Assembly (NCBI GenBank): GCA_002189035.1
Contig: CM007992.1
Span: 3,100,001 to 3,164,000 of the forward strand
From: Utricularia gibba
Taxonomy: Eukaryota; Streptophyta; Magnoliopsida; Lamiales; Lentibulariaceae
Direction of reading: 5' to 3'
Length of the DNA: 64,000 nt
In this document: positions 22,252 to 35,312 of the stretch, piece after piece
How positions within the stretch are numbered: the first letter of the stretch is position 1
How the letters are laid out: each line of letters begins with the position of its first letter
The notes under the pieces: generated by a model
Seen by the model: only the letters and a program-made list of their open reading frames with translations
What the model was told of the DNA's origin: nothing
The model's database searches: none
Position numbers and translations under genes: made by a program

Positions 22252-23764
22252 ACGGCTGCAAGTAAGGAATTTGGCTGATGCTTTCTTCTACGCATGTGAA
22301 AGAAGACTGTGTGATTTCCCATCATCTCTCTACATTTTCTTCTGCTCAAAGGACCCTTTTACACATTGACTTATGTTTCTGCAAATAAACATTGAGACAA
22401 GGCTCTTGCGAGTATTATACAGCTCCCCAGTGTCATTGCAAGATCATTCAAACTTTTCAGATTTATGTAGAAGAGGATGAATGCACAAATTATGTCACTT
22501 TATTCAGTAAATCGGAGTAGTGTGGCTGTGGCAATAAAACGCCATGGCAAGAGCAGAGCCGTGTCCTCATTTCCACGCACAATTGAGGATCGGCATTCCA
22601 CCTCGCGACTTCTCTCTGCCCAGAGATTTCTTCACGAAGCTGATAACTTTTTGATAGTGGATTTTGCAGAAGCCCATTTCATTTAGTTTAGTGGAATCTG
22701 AGAAAAACCCATTGGGATTGCGATTGGATTCCAGGCTTTTGCATACCATTTGGTATGTGCAATGAATTAGAAGATTTACTGCGCTTTGTTTATTTCAACT
22801 GTGATAACCATTACTGATGTTCTGTTTCCTGGATTTGATTCCTTGATTTTAGGTTCAACCAGAACAAAGTAGGCTGGTGAGGAGGAACCACGAGGATAGG
22901 CTGTTTGTTCTGTTCCGTTCTGTCTTCTGTTTAGGCAAGTCACCATCATCTTACATTATCTTTACGGCTAAGGATCCTTGAATTCTCTTCACGGATTGCT
23001 TTCATTGCTCTCGTGTTGTTGCATTCATATCTCCACAGTCCCCATTTTTAACCTCTGTCATTCCCTATGACTAACAATCAGCAACAGTCTTTGAAACTGT
23101 TTTTTTTTTTTTTCAATACGCGGTTTATGGGGTTGCTCTGAGTTGTGAAAATAAATGATATTTCTGGAATGGATGGGCATGGAGGTCTGTGAAAGAGGGT
23201 GGTAAAGGGAAAAAAATGTTTAAAAATTTTTCTTCCCTACTGCAACAGGGATCTCTGAAGATAAATCCAGAGGTCTTTATGATTGAGGTTGTTGGTTGCC
23301 GCTTTGTGGGCATCAAAGTGGACGGATGCAGATCCACAGCCCATTTTCTTGCATTGAAGATACTGATTTTACTCGACACCTAATTCTCTCGCTTCTTAAA
23401 ATCTCTGATTCCAGCGATCCCGAGCCTGTTTCCTCCCTCCACTTTTTTCAATTCTTTAATTTATGACGTTTCCATCTATGAATACTTCGGTTGGAGAGAA
23501 AGTATGCACTTCCCTTCCCCCTCCCACTACCAAGGTTCTGTATTAAAACAGTCCCATCTTTCAAATTGAGAGCATGTGGATGGAGAACTAGAACCTTCAT
23601 TGGGGTGCAAAGGAAAATTTCTGGGTAATGTGAAGCCTAATTTTGAGCCTTATACTTCTCTCCTGTTCTGCTGTTTTCAGGAACATTGAAACATAATGCA
23701 TAACTTCTCTGCTTTTTTGTTGCAGTTGCAGGTGAGGAAGAAGCATTTGTAAGAAAAAAAAAAG
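22252..23764. other. Region between UGT and BRX, probably BRX leader
   Basis: It contains the UGT 3' untranslated region and then moderately GC-rich sequence that may be the promoter and 5' leader of the plus-strand BRX gene, perhaps with a leader intron (a TTTTAG acceptor-like site near 22850 and another at 23721-23730). No ORF of known family is present. Confidence 0.5.
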
Positions 23765-26280
23765 ATGTTAACGTGCATTACTTGCTCCAAGCAAGAAGAT
23801 AGGGACGATGAAGACGCTCCTCGTGGGATTCCTGGAAGTAAAGACGCCGTCCAAAGCGTGACATCGCAGGTTCGAACTTGTCACTACAATCTTTTTTTTC
23901 CCTTCATTCTGGACAACAAAATCTCAACTCACAAAACACATCACTTGAGTTAAAATTTCTTTTAAATGTGACCCAATACTTGTCTTTTGCATCCCATTCC
24001 TCATCATTTTTTGGTTACCATCTCTTTTAGTGGCCTGTTTTTGAACTGATCCACAATGCCATTGCTCTTCTTCTCCAAAGATGGGGCGGGACCCCTCCAA
24101 TCATGGGACCCTGAAAATAAAATAAAATAGTGATCTTTGAATGATTTCTGCCACTTTGTTCTGTGATCTTGATTCACGGTAAGGCTATCTTATCATATCG
24201 TTGATCTGCATCTTGTCTTTAGGTTCACTGTAAGCTCTTCTTTTATTTCACCAACACAACCATGAAATGTAAATTTCAAAAAGGTGTTTGTACGGTAAAG
24301 GAACAAAGTCTGTAGTCGATATCACCAAATCCGTGAGTTGAGTCACACCCACCTCACTCCATAAAGAGCACATCTCTAGTAGCTTCATGTATTGCATGAA
24401 AGCGACGTGAAAAGCATCCCCATTTAAGTGGTATAAATGTCTTTCTTGTGACGCCAGCAAAGAGGAGAGCATAAGAAACCATAGCCTCCCATTTTCAGCG
24501 TTGGATTATGTGCCAGGAATCATAATCTTGGTCCCTACAACTGTGCTTTGGTCCCTTCTCTTTTCCTGATATCATATCTCACTTGTTCTTTATATGGGAA
24601 AATGTTAAGAATTTTTGGTAATTATCTTGATTGGAGTTATCTTCCCAAGATTCTGAGATGTGACAGATGAAGTAGAAACCGGAGATCCTCTAAACGCTGT
24701 TATGAGGCTCCTTTATTTTTGTCTAGCTTTATGGAGTTTGAAAATGGGAGACGATAGTTTTCAAGATACTTCAATAGTAGTGACTACTTTTACTTCCAAT
24801 GGGGCCAAATCTTCAACAAGGGTCTTTGACAGGACATCTCTCCATGTTGTATAATGCCCCAGTTAGATTTACTGATGTGCCTGTTGTTTCGTCAAGTCCT
24901 GGTAGCTTTCTTGCTTAGTAAACTGACTTAAAAGCAGGTACCTCCTGAGGACACCATGCATTAAGCCACTCTGTTGCTTTGAAAGGTGCCTGTGCTATCC
25001 ATGAGAGGTCTCATTAGATGATTTTGACCATTGATTTGAACTATTTACTGTTCTTACTACATTGGTTTTAGTGAATATCCAGTTTTTTTGGTTCGAATCA
25101 TCTCAGACTGATGAGTGTTTGGATTGGTTTGGAGGCAGATATTTAACTTCTTTTGCTAGGAGTAACATCCATGTAGTTTGTTCCATAAGACTAGTTAACA
25201 CGTTGGGGTCATGTCATGTCTTTAACAGATCAAGGGCATAGCTCGGAAGGTCTCAGGAGCGCACAGGGGAAAGCAGGGAGCAGAAGAAGCAAGATCGAAG
25301 GGATGGCAACGTTCCTATTCGCACTTTGATTCAATCACAGATGGCGTCCAACATCTGTATCTGCGATCAGGTAGCTCGGGTTCAACACCATCATGGGATT
25401 CTGATACCATCATTGGTCATCATCATGCTACTCCAAGACTCCCTGCATTCAGCAATGGCAAGCCCCCTCGTCCCCCTGAATCCGCCCCCTCGAGGTATAA
25501 TGATATGCTGCTAGCACATGAATCTGAACCTAGAGAATGGGTGGCTCAGGTGGAGCCTGGAGTGCATATCACCTTCGTGTCGCTTCCCCGTGGCGGGAAT
25601 GATCTCAGAAGAATCCGTTTCAGGTACTCAGCCCCACACCTTTGCTCATTTCAATTGGTTATAGTGATCAAGAACATGGTGTCCTTTGCTCTTACAGCCG
25701 GGAAATGTTCGATAAGTGGCGAGCGCAAAGATGGTGGGGCGAAAACTATGATCGGATCATGGAACTGTACAACGTCCAGAGATTCAATCATCAAGCTCTC
25801 AACACCCCCGGAAGATCCGAGGATGGAGTGAGTGCCCATCGGAAACTGTGTGTTCTCCTTGTAGAACAGGAAGTTGACAACAACACACTTGTTTTTGAAC
25901 GCAGAGGGACTCCAGTTTCTCAAGTTGCAGGATGGAGGGAAGCCCACAAGAATCCAATCCAGGCGCACGAACCACGACGTCTTCCAGAGACGAGGCATCA
26001 GCATCCACAAGCAATTCCGGCGAAGTCGAGACGGAGTGGACGGAGACAGATGAACCCGGGGTCTGTATCACCATCAGGCAACTCATGGACGGCACCAGAG
26101 AGCTCCGCCGTGTTAGGTTCAGGTAACAGCCGAAACCTCCAACCAATGACTGGACCAAAACACTCACCTGTGCCTTTGTTTCCCCTCCCCAGCCGCGACA
26201 TGTTCGGGGAAGCCCGGGCCAAGCTGTGGTGGGAGACAAACAGAGACCGCGTTCTGTCGCAGTATCTTTGCCAACCCTAG
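23765..26280 (+). CDS. BRX: BREVIS RADIX family protein
   Basis: BRX proteins act at the plasma membrane and nucleus in auxin-linked control of protophloem and root growth. Exons: 23765-23869, 25229-25623, 25698-25827, 25905-26122 and 26193-26280, giving 311 residues; the first intron is 1.36 kb. The N-terminus MLTCITCSKQ matches the family's Cys-rich, palmitoylated start. Two BRX domains are clear: residues ~138-192 (EWVAQVEPGVHITF ... SREMFDKWRAQRWWGENYDRI) and ~255-309 (EWTETDEPGVCITI ... ARAKLWWETNRDRV). A VSGAHR motif follows the first splice. It is shorter than Arabidopsis BRX (344) because the segment between the domains is short. It could be BRX itself or a BRX-like paralogue; gene order favours BRX. 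Confidence 0.93.
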
Positions 26281-27487
26281 CCGCCGGAGGCTGGAGCAGA
26301 AGCAGGCAGGATACTGGTCTCCGGGAACACGAAGCGAAGAACAATCATCGGCATTCATTGAACACACATCCGAGAAATATAAGTTAAAGTTAGGGAGTTT
26401 TTGTAATATTTGGTATTTTAAGTCCAAATTTTAAATTTCATGAAGTTTTTGTAAAATATTTTAATTTATATTTCTCATTTTTCGAGAAATAAAACAATAT
26501 TATTATCTGATATGTATATATTTTGAATATTTTTTATTTAATTTTCTATTTTAACCTCGTTTTAATGCTAAATATCATCATCTTTTTTAACAGTAGTCCC
26601 TTTTGGGATATACTTTATTTTTCAAACATTTAATATTTTTCTATGTAAAATATTTAAGAGTGTTTAATATTTTTTTTATCATTTAAATACTCATATAATA
26701 ATAATAATAATAATATATTTAATAAATTGGTTTAATTTTAAAAAAATTTACATAATTTTGTAATAATAAAATGTTATTGATATTGAAAATCACTTTTAAG
26801 ATGAGAGTTCCAAATCACAACATCTCAATTGTTATTGGGATTTTTTATGAATTAATATGATTATATTGAAATAAGATTCAAAACGATATATTATGAGAAA
26901 TATAATTATCATAATTTGGAAGATATCGTATTTCAAACCATGATAATTCACGTTACCTATAACACAATGTTTTAAATATATCACATCTCAAATCGTGATA
27001 ATTCACATTGCTTTTAGTATAATGTTTCGAAACTTGTTTCAAGACGATCACATTGATTTATGAAATGTTTTACAAAGCAACTACCAGCATTTCGAGTTGA
27101 TTATTTTAAAACTCATCTTTTAGATGGTAATTTTATCTTCTTACAATGTTAGGGATGTTTGATGCTGCTTTAAACATAAGATGTGATTTTTAACACTATA
27201 AATATTGAATTGGTAATAACATTAAACAACAAAAGGGTAATTACTGAAATAAACTTACAGCACATGTCGTGGATAATTTCTCACTCACAAATAATTATTG
27301 TTTTAATCAGCTTGCGTATATTCCACCCTCCCCATTTGAAAGAGACGCCATTTCTGTGTAGAACGAAGAAAGAATTCCTGTTCGGTGTTGTGTGGATTTC
27401 CCTTATTCTCGTGTCTTGAGCCATGAATGTTTGCTGTGTATCCCCTGCTTCTGCTGCAGCTCCTTCCCAAAAGCTTGCAACTTGGGC
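26281..27487. other. Intergenic between convergent BRX and PMT
   Basis: It has the two 3' ends with AT-rich DNA between them. 26900-27050 carries near-repeats of the AATTCACATTGC/AATTCACGTTACC type but no convincing element. No gene is seen. Confidence 0.55.
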
Positions 27488-29777
27488 TCAGGGCGATGCC
27501 TGTTTGGAGGAGTACCAGAGCTTCTTCTGGCAAACCAGTATCTTCTCCTGTTTGACTCCGTACTCTGTGTCTTCCTTGCGACAACCCCATCTCATCCCCT
27601 TCAATGTCGATGCGATCGCGTCGATGAAGTAACTGGATTCGCGGATGATTGCGTATCCGTTCGGCCGGAGGATGCGGTCCATCTCTAGAAGAACGTACTT
27701 CATCTCGCACCTGCAGGGGAGAAGGCAAGTATTGCTGCAAGCTCTGTGGTTTAAATGGGAATGCAGTAGTATTAGTGGGTCGTCGTTACCTGTGGCTCTC
27801 CGCCGTGAACAGACCGTCGACGTGGAGAAGGTCATAGGTACGAGGGTAAGTCGAAAATGCCTCACACCTTCGCAGATGGGAAACTGTTAGCATTTCAACC
27901 AGGAAGAAGAAACTGATCGAGATGAGAGTTTTACCAGTCGTGGTATGTCCCGATGAGTCCCCTGTCGAAAACCACCGGAAGCGTGTTCTGGGAGTAGGAC
28001 GAAACGACGTTCATCACCCACAACGGTGAATCGACCAAGGCAGCGGCGAAGCCCCCGTAGAGAGTGTTCATGTCCATGACATTTCTTATCTTGTCTGTGC
28101 CTAATGCAGGGAGCAGCTTCTTGTAGTGCTTCATCCGTGTCTTCCATTTGCTGTCGTCGTGCTTGAAGGTACCACTGCTACCGCCGTGGACATCGGAGAT
28201 TCTCTCGGGAGTAGTGTGCAACCTCTCAGGCCATTTGGGGAGACTCTTGAGCGCCACTTGTTTATACTTCTGGTCGGCACCGACGATGCAGGGCCGGATC
28301 GGAGTGTACCAGGCGGAATCAGGCTCCGTGCCGTCATCACATTTTGGAGGGTACTGATCGGGGGACTGGAGCTGCTTGTAGCAACTGTTGTTGGACGACT
28401 TCTGCCAGACAGCAATATCGTCCTTCTTCTTGTATAGAGTGAAGCACATTGAGGTAAGCAACGCCTGCAACTTCTGGTAATCTGACTTCTGTTCTTGGAT
28501 TGTTGTATTCCATCCCTTCCAGCGATTCTCATAGTTCACCGGCGGCCCTGAGAGCGCCCAGAAACCACCGGGTCGGAGAATACGATGTATTTCCAAGAGA
28601 TAAATCCCACCTGAGACGAAAAGCAATGGAACCTGAGCAAAACGACTTCACCCAAAAAGCTCAAAAAGCTCACGAGCAAGATGGTCACCGAATTCAGTCC
28701 ATGGAATGAGGCATCTGGAGCAGTGTGCCATGTCAAATGAGTTAGAGGGAAAAGGAAGTCTCTGTGTTGAGATGATGCCCAGAATCGCAGGAATCCCACG
28801 CTCCAGAGCAAACTGAACTTGAGCCTCATGGTTATCTCTAGGTGCAAGAGAGAGCGTGAGGATCCCACGATCGAGTAAATCCCCACCCCAACTAGCAACC
28901 TGATCAGAAACAGTGACAGGGATGATCAGCTCTCTTCTTCCCACAACGCAAAACTATCTGAATTCAATGGCGTTCATCATGATCTCACCCCACATCCAGT
29001 ATCGATTGCAGTGCGAACAGTTCCATCCTTCATTTCTGGGATCACTTTTTGCATCAGATCAACATACTCACCGACACCATTGGGAAACATGGTGCCTCCC
29101 CCAGGGAAAAGGAACTTCTCTCCCTCTTTCTTGAGCCAGTGCTGGTTGGACTTCTGCTTGTTGATCCAGTCATATGGTACATTCCTGAGAAATTGACAGA
29201 TCTCAACAAGATCTGCAGATGATGCAGCTGAATGAGAGCTTCAGTGGATGCTGCATTACCTGTACCAGCATTCATCCCTGCTCTTAGGCCATCTGATAGG
29301 CGTCTTGTAGCCATTAGGTGGAGGAACAAGGCATTCCTTTCTCTCGAATGTTGGAGGGCAATGTCGCTCCATAAACGAAAGGCGATGGCTGCTATACTTC
29401 CTCCATCTCTGGAACAACAAAGGGAGTTGCTTTTCAAACACTGAAACTTCAGAAAATGCTAGAAATCTGAGCAGGTAATCAATTACCCTAGGATCAGTGC
29501 AAGGAGTGTAATCCTGGGAATCAGGACTGCACTCTGGAAAAGATACATTCTTGATTTGAAGAGGTTGAGCAGGAATTTTTGCAGCTTCAGGTGGAACTTC
29601 AATGATCCTAACAACCTTTGGAGGTAAATACCTGTCCTTCCCAGAACTAAAGATCCTACCCAGATAAAATGAGATCCCACACAACACGAAAAGCGTCATA
29701 ACCATTGGAAATTTCCTTGGACTATGAGAAACGGCCTTCCATCTTTCTGCTTCATGATGTGGAGATTCCTCTGTGAT
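27488..29777 (-). CDS. PMT20/21: Putative Golgi methyltransferase, PMT20/PMT21 type (start region has a one-base frameshift)
   Basis: Type II Golgi membrane protein of the QUA2/DUF248 family, thought to methylate pectic polysaccharides. Exons on the minus strand: 29487-29777 (5' border is an acceptor), 29260-29408, 28989-29184, 28689-28899, 27935-28610, 27790-27867 and 27488-27710, all phase-consistent. Seen are a membrane anchor ([16 protein letters not shown]), [23 protein letters not shown], the SAM-binding [28 protein letters not shown], and the C-terminal [15 protein letters not shown]. The family-like start MKQKDGRP at 29755 is out of frame with the rest by one base near 29730. The next in-frame Met is at 29705 (583 residues). 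With one base restored the length is 600, equal to my recollection of Arabidopsis PMT21. A 5' non-coding exon probably lies further upstream. Confidence 0.9.
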
Positions 29778-31872
29778 CTGAACATAACACAAACAAGAGA
29801 ACTTAAAAACACAATCACCCTGTGGAGAAAATGAAAAGAGGAGGATAATCACAGTTCAATAAGAGAACAGAAACTGGCTGATCTCCAACCCAGAAAACTA
29901 GAAGATAAGGTAGATCTACAAGCCAATCAAGTCTATTCAACCTGACTTTAAGATCTGCTGTCGCAGCAAGAAAATGCAGCAACTTCCTTAGAGAAAAAAT
30001 GCATTTACTTCAAAGAATGAAGAGCCTCAGAAATCAGGATCATGAAAATTCAATCCTCATAAAAAAATGAGCAGATCTGCTCAGACTGCCCCAAGAAACA
30101 GAGAAGTAAACATTCCCCAAGTGGGAAGGTCTTTACTGAAGTTGGGAACTCACACGCTACCCGAGAAACATAGTAAATACACTGAATTTAAAGCACCGAA
30201 AACCAGATCTGACACACAGAGAACAGATTTAACACATAGGGAGTACGAATACACATCGGACGATTCACGATCAGAACATCCAAAAACAGTAACCTGGTCA
30301 AGAACACACCAAATTTGCAAGCCTTCTTCACTCGCTCTCTCTGCTCATTCAAAGGAGCGAACTTTGAGGCAACCCATAAAATGAATCGAAAATGGAAGAG
30401 AAGAACAGGAACCCAGGCAACAGGAGAAGGACGAAACAAGAAGCTTTAAGCAGCTCACTTGCTTCTCACCATCACAAGGACAAAACACTGCTGCCGCTTC
30501 TACATATAAATCAAGTTACACCCCCAAAGCCAACGCTTCATTTTCTTACCGTTGCTTTACATTCTCCAACGGCGCTAGCTGTCTGTCTCTTCCAACTTCA
30601 ATGATTAATGACTTAATTAATCATTATTTCTTTAATTATTTTTTAAATCCAATTTGCAAAGGCTCAATCCTGCCTGATCTTACACTAAAAAATCCCAGCA
30701 TTATCCAGAAGCAGTTGCTTTGTTAATCCTGGTCTTAATTACTATCATTTTTTAAATATTTTTAGACACATACTATGTATGTAGTGAAACATGTAAAAAT
30801 CTAGTCAAAATATTAATAAAGAAATTTCAATGATTAGTGTCTACTTTCTTAATTTGTCCCATTCTAAAGAGGGAAAATGAAAAACATGTTTCACAATGAG
30901 ATTAATTATTCATAGATTAATTAATATGAATAATAGATTAAATAAAAACTTATCTGAACATTTAATTTATGATACTAAATATCAATTATACCAATTGCCT
31001 TCACCTATCATGATGTTTAGAGTTCAAAAAGAGCAAAACTATCACATGATGAGAAATGAAAGTTGTTGATATTGTATTTTGAGATAAAAATTGTTCACCA
31101 TTATAAAGTTATTAGGATCAAAATCGATTAGTTTTAATAATATGAAAGGTTTAATATATAATTTCATAAATTGTGAAGCAAACTCTTTATTAAAACAAAA
31201 TTGAAGGGGCTGAAATATAATTTTGAAAATTAAAGCTTATAATCTTTATATTGACTTTAATTAGAAATACCAACAAACTTCACCTATTATTTATTAGAAA
31301 ACAACTTTTCATATTCTATTAAAAAATATTTTTAAATGAATTTAAATATAGACTATAAATTATACAATTATGAATTAAATAATCTAAAATTTAAAGGGTT
31401 TTGTTAAATCTAAACCTGCTTTTCTCAACCATATTATTTTAATTAAATCCAAATAAATAAATCATTTATATTTTAAATCTGCGTATTGTCATAGAACTTA
31501 ATGCCACGTGGCAAGAATCCCTTAGCCGCACCACCACCGGCTTGTAAGAAAGGTTTGAAAAAGAAAAAGGAGAGAATTGATTAGGGCACATGGTAGTTGA
31601 GATGAGATCGGGCCGCCATTGAAGCAGGGAAGCTACGGACAAAAGGAACGTCGACGTTAGGGGCACACCACAAGTCTGCACATGGGATGCAGTAAAGATG
31701 CCATGAATTGTTAGCCCTTTAGCCTCTGCCGACACCGACCTTACCTTCATGTGATGACACTTCCTACATGGTTTGGTAATTCCTAGCTAATTCTATACTG
31801 CTTATTGCACTGTTTCATTACCGCTTCTTACCTTGAGAAGGATGCTACATCGCTTGTCTGTAGTGGGTTGCC
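29778..31872. other. PMT upstream region and intergenic
   Basis: It probably holds the PMT leader intron, 5' exon (towards 30400-30600) and promoter. 30600-31480 is AT-rich. 31490-31860 is more GC-rich and contains ACGTGG at 31505-31510, a G-box-like core, but no gene I can support. A 94-codon minus ORF at 31466-31750 matches no family I know. Confidence 0.5.
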
Positions 31873-34800
31873 TTAACCATTGAGGTCCCTCGGATGACCA
31901 GCAATCTCTCCTCCATCATGATGTGGTAAGTTTACTTGATGTGCAGTAGTATCTTGTACATCATTCTGTGGTAAAGTATTCTGCTGAACACCAATATCAT
32001 GTGCATCATTCTGTGGTAAGTTTACTTGATGTGCAGTAGTATCTTGTACATCATTCTGTGGTAAAGTATTCTGCTGAACACCAATATCATGTGCATCATT
32101 CTGTGGTAAGTTTCCTTGATGCGGGATAATATCTGGTGCGCCATTGTGTTGTAAGTTCCCCTGATGAGCATCAATTTCCTGTGCATTATTCTGTGGCAAG
32201 TTTCCATGATGCAGGATAATATCTGGTGCACCAATGTGTTGTAAGTTCCCCTGATGAGCATCAATTTCTTGTGTATCATTTTGTGGTAAGTTTCCATGAT
32301 GCAGGATAATACCTGGTGCACCATTGTGTTGTAAGTTGCCCTGATGAGCATCAATTTCTTGTGCATCATTCTGTGGCTCGTCTCGATGTTGATATTTGAG
32401 GATTACTGTGTGCAAAACAATAAAGAAAACAGCGGTTGCTCCTACAATTGCAAACAACCCCCAAAAGCTCTCGAGACCAAGGCTGCTGCTGGGATAGGGT
32501 GAGCTAGTTTGGCATACACGTGAATCCCCTAACCATTTGTTTGTTATTTGAAACATCAAGTCGCTCTCAGTCACATTCAATACTTTCTTTGAAATGTCAG
32601 AAACCAAAGGAGACCCAGTTGGAAACACCTGCAATCATGTTTTGTATAAGAAAAGGCAAGTAGAATGTGAAGTGGAAGCTTCCTTTAATCAAAGGGGAGG
32701 ACTTACAAAACCAAAGCCATCTGTTTTGTAGATGGGACCTATCATTGTGTATTGAGAACAGTATTCAGATAAAAAGAGGTTTAGATATGGAATCTCATCA
32801 AAGGCTGCTGCAATCTCTCCATTTCCACTTCCATTTGTGAATAAATCATGAAGCTCCTGTGGGCTGCTATATGGTAACATTCTGGATGGATCAAAGTTCA
32901 TGTTCAAAAGAAATCCCTTGATAAATGAGGGCTTTGGATAACCAACATATGCATTGGTCTGAAGAAGTGTCTTCACATCTTGAACCGAAGGTTGTAATTG
33001 TTGAATTGTTAAAAGTGAAGCTAAGCTAGCTGTATAACTTTGTGTCAGAATAAGAACAACAAAAAACCAGATGATCATAAGTATTCTTGCAAAGTTATTT
33101 TTCAGATTCTCCCCTACAAAAAAAAACATTAGAAAAAAATAAGAAAATGTCAAACACTCATTTCTTTAAAAGTGATGTCTATTCTGTATTTCAACTTACT
33201 TTGAGCAAATACCATAGTTGAAAAAGAGTACCACAATATCATTCCTATTTGGTGATGGAGTGTACCCCTAAATTCAGTTCCAGTCTCCTTGTGCTCAAGA
33301 ATCCAAATCACAACAGCAATAATTACAAAAGACCAAAAACTTGTTAGCCAAAGTTTCCATGTCAGTGGCTTCAGAAATACCCATGCTTTGTGATTATTTG
33401 GTACATATGGAACAACCATGGAAATGCCAGATTCTATATAGGGGAGTGAGAAATCAACAAATTGTGATCGATTTGCCATTATTGTGACATCACCAATTAA
33501 TGCATCATAATTCTGTACATTTTCCAAAAATAAATGAGTTTAGGATAACTTCAAATAAAAAATGTACATAAGTTGTGAAAGTACTTACTCCAAGATATAT
33601 TTGATGGACCATGTCATTATATGTACCAGCACTGCTTCGATCTTGTGTTACAAAAGGGATGTAATCATATGGTAAGCCATAGGATAATTCTGCTACCACT
33701 GTTTCAAAAACATCAATACTGAATCCTTGTACTTTTGTTGAATTATCCTCATTCCAAGTAACATAGACAAATTTAGAGACTCGATCTTGTACTGGGACCA
33801 AAATCCGAAGTTTTTTTTCATTTACAGGTAACACCCAACCTTTGGGTGGAGAGGTTCTATCACCAGGCCATATAATAGGTTTAAAGTTATCCTTTGAGTT
33901 GGAGCTTCGGATAGTGGAATTGACTTCTGTGACAATCCCATATTGTTCAATCCAATATCCCACTTCTCTAGCTCTTGAACCAACCACATTAAGCACCTCG
34001 TAAGGTGGAGACTGAAGTTGTTGATTAAACAGTTTAAAGGTTCCTGCTAAGCCTTGAAATGTTGTATTAGATAATGCATGAATAAGATTTAGCCCCATAT
34101 CAGACACCCCAAAGCTTTCAAGATCAGTTGGGATACTTGAAGCATTTGGAATTAAGAAAGTGGCAGTTCCAAAAGATCTGGATGCACTTTCTACTGCCAT
34201 GGCTAGTGCAGTTATTGTATCATATGCCCATAGTCCGAAAATCGTGAGCTCTGAGATTCCATTGTTCAACAAAAGCTGCTTTTTGTAATGCTTTTGAAAT
34301 TGCTTAAGCTTTACTGTTTTTTGCACATGAGGCCTTACTCCTAAGGCTCCTTCCATAGATTTCAAGATACTTGGATTCAAAGAATCAAGTTCATTTGCCA
34401 TTGCATTTGTAATAATCCATGCATAATCCTTGCTCATCATCCCAAGTTCCTTAGCCTTCATGAAAAAGCGAGATCCAAGAGACTTCACCATATGAACAAT
34501 AAAAACTCTCGTATGCATAGACATTAGCTTATAAAGCTCAGCACTAATCTGCTCATCAGTGGCTGATGAGGGAATTGCGCTTCTGTAAGGAATACGCACA
34601 TATTTTTGTTCCAAGGCATCACTTAAAGAAGAAAGAATTCCTTGTCCAAACTCATCATCAGCATAAATCAATGTAACTTCCCTCCATCCAAAAGCTTCAA
34701 CTATTGCACTTATAGCATCTACTTGAGAGGAGTCACTCAGAGTAGTTCTAAAAAAGTATGGACTTTTAATTGATGCGAGCGATGGACTTGTAGCAGTAAA

Positions 34801-35312
34801 TGTGATGATGGGTACATGTGCCTTATCTCCAAGATGTATCACGAAATATGCATCCATTGATGTCAATGGACCAATAATCGCCTCAACTTGAACATTTTTA
34901 AACAAGTCTATAACTGTATCATAAAATCAAACATAGCATCCGCTTAAGTCAAAGGCTTTTCACCTGTTTTTTTCATATGAGTTTCAGAAAAAAGATGATG
35001 AAAACCTGTTGCAGCTGCAGAGATGACACCTTCAGAGTCCCTTGTGATAAGAACTAACCTTGTCTGATATTCTTGGTTGGCAGCATAGAAGTCTGCTAAA
35101 GCTATTCTCATGGAAGTCATGCTCATCTTCCCGACATCTGTATTCATGTCGAGCACAACTCCAACCTTCACCGGAACCACCTTCGATGTACTACCGATGA
35201 AGAAATATAACATGGGAATTAGATACAGGAGATGGTAGGCAGAAGGGCAGGATGCGGATTTCAAGTGCATGAAGAACATCATTCGACCTGAACAACTCTT
35301 TCGATTAAACAT
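31873..35312 (-). CDS. GLR: Glutamate receptor-like channel GLR-A with repeat-expanded cytosolic tail
   Basis: Plant ligand-gated, non-selective (Ca2+-permeable) cation channel, clade-II-like. Exons: 35006-35312, 33589-34913, 33200-33512, 32707-33113 and 31873-32628, giving 1035 residues; typical GLRs are ~900-950. A signal peptide (LLYLIPMLYFFIG) is followed by the amino-terminal domain (VKVGVVLDMNTDVGKM; EAIIGPLTSMDAYFV). S1 ends at GDVTIMANRSQFVDFSLPY. M1 is followed by pore GMILWYSFSTMVFAQ, M3 SYTASLASLLTIQQLQP, S2, and M4 FWGLFAIVGATAVFFIVLH. After M4 the tail is eleven 15-residue repeats up to the stop. The start could also be an internal Met (MMFFMHLKS). All five exons are open. It is the first of three tandem GLRs. 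Confidence 0.93.
31876..32370 (-). repeat. 45-bp (15-residue) coding repeats, 11 copies, in the GLR-A tail
   Basis: Codons 87-251 of the last exon are exactly eleven 15-codon units. Early units alternate NDAQEIDAHQGNLQH-like and NGAPDIILHHGNLPQ-like forms, giving a 90-bp higher-order period. Later units read NDAHDIGVQQNTLPQ and NDVQDTTAHQVNLPQ, and a 90-bp pair there is repeated almost exactly (31930-32020 against 32020-32110). The composition is rich in Asn, Gln, His and Asp. GLR-B and GLR-C lack it. Confidence 0.95.

Noticed and set aside
25651-26427. Minus-strand ORFs of 119 and 181 codons over the BRX gene
   Set aside because: They are shadows of the BRX exons on the opposite strand; the plus frame has two clear BRX domains and correct splice sites.
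31466-31750. 94-codon minus-strand ORF in a GC-richer patch
   Set aside because: No recognisable family, no splice partners and no conservation evidence.
32022-32369. 115-codon Met/His/Leu-rich ORF inside the GLR-A tail
   Set aside because: Alternative frame of the 45-bp repeats; the GLR frame continues from M4 without interruption.
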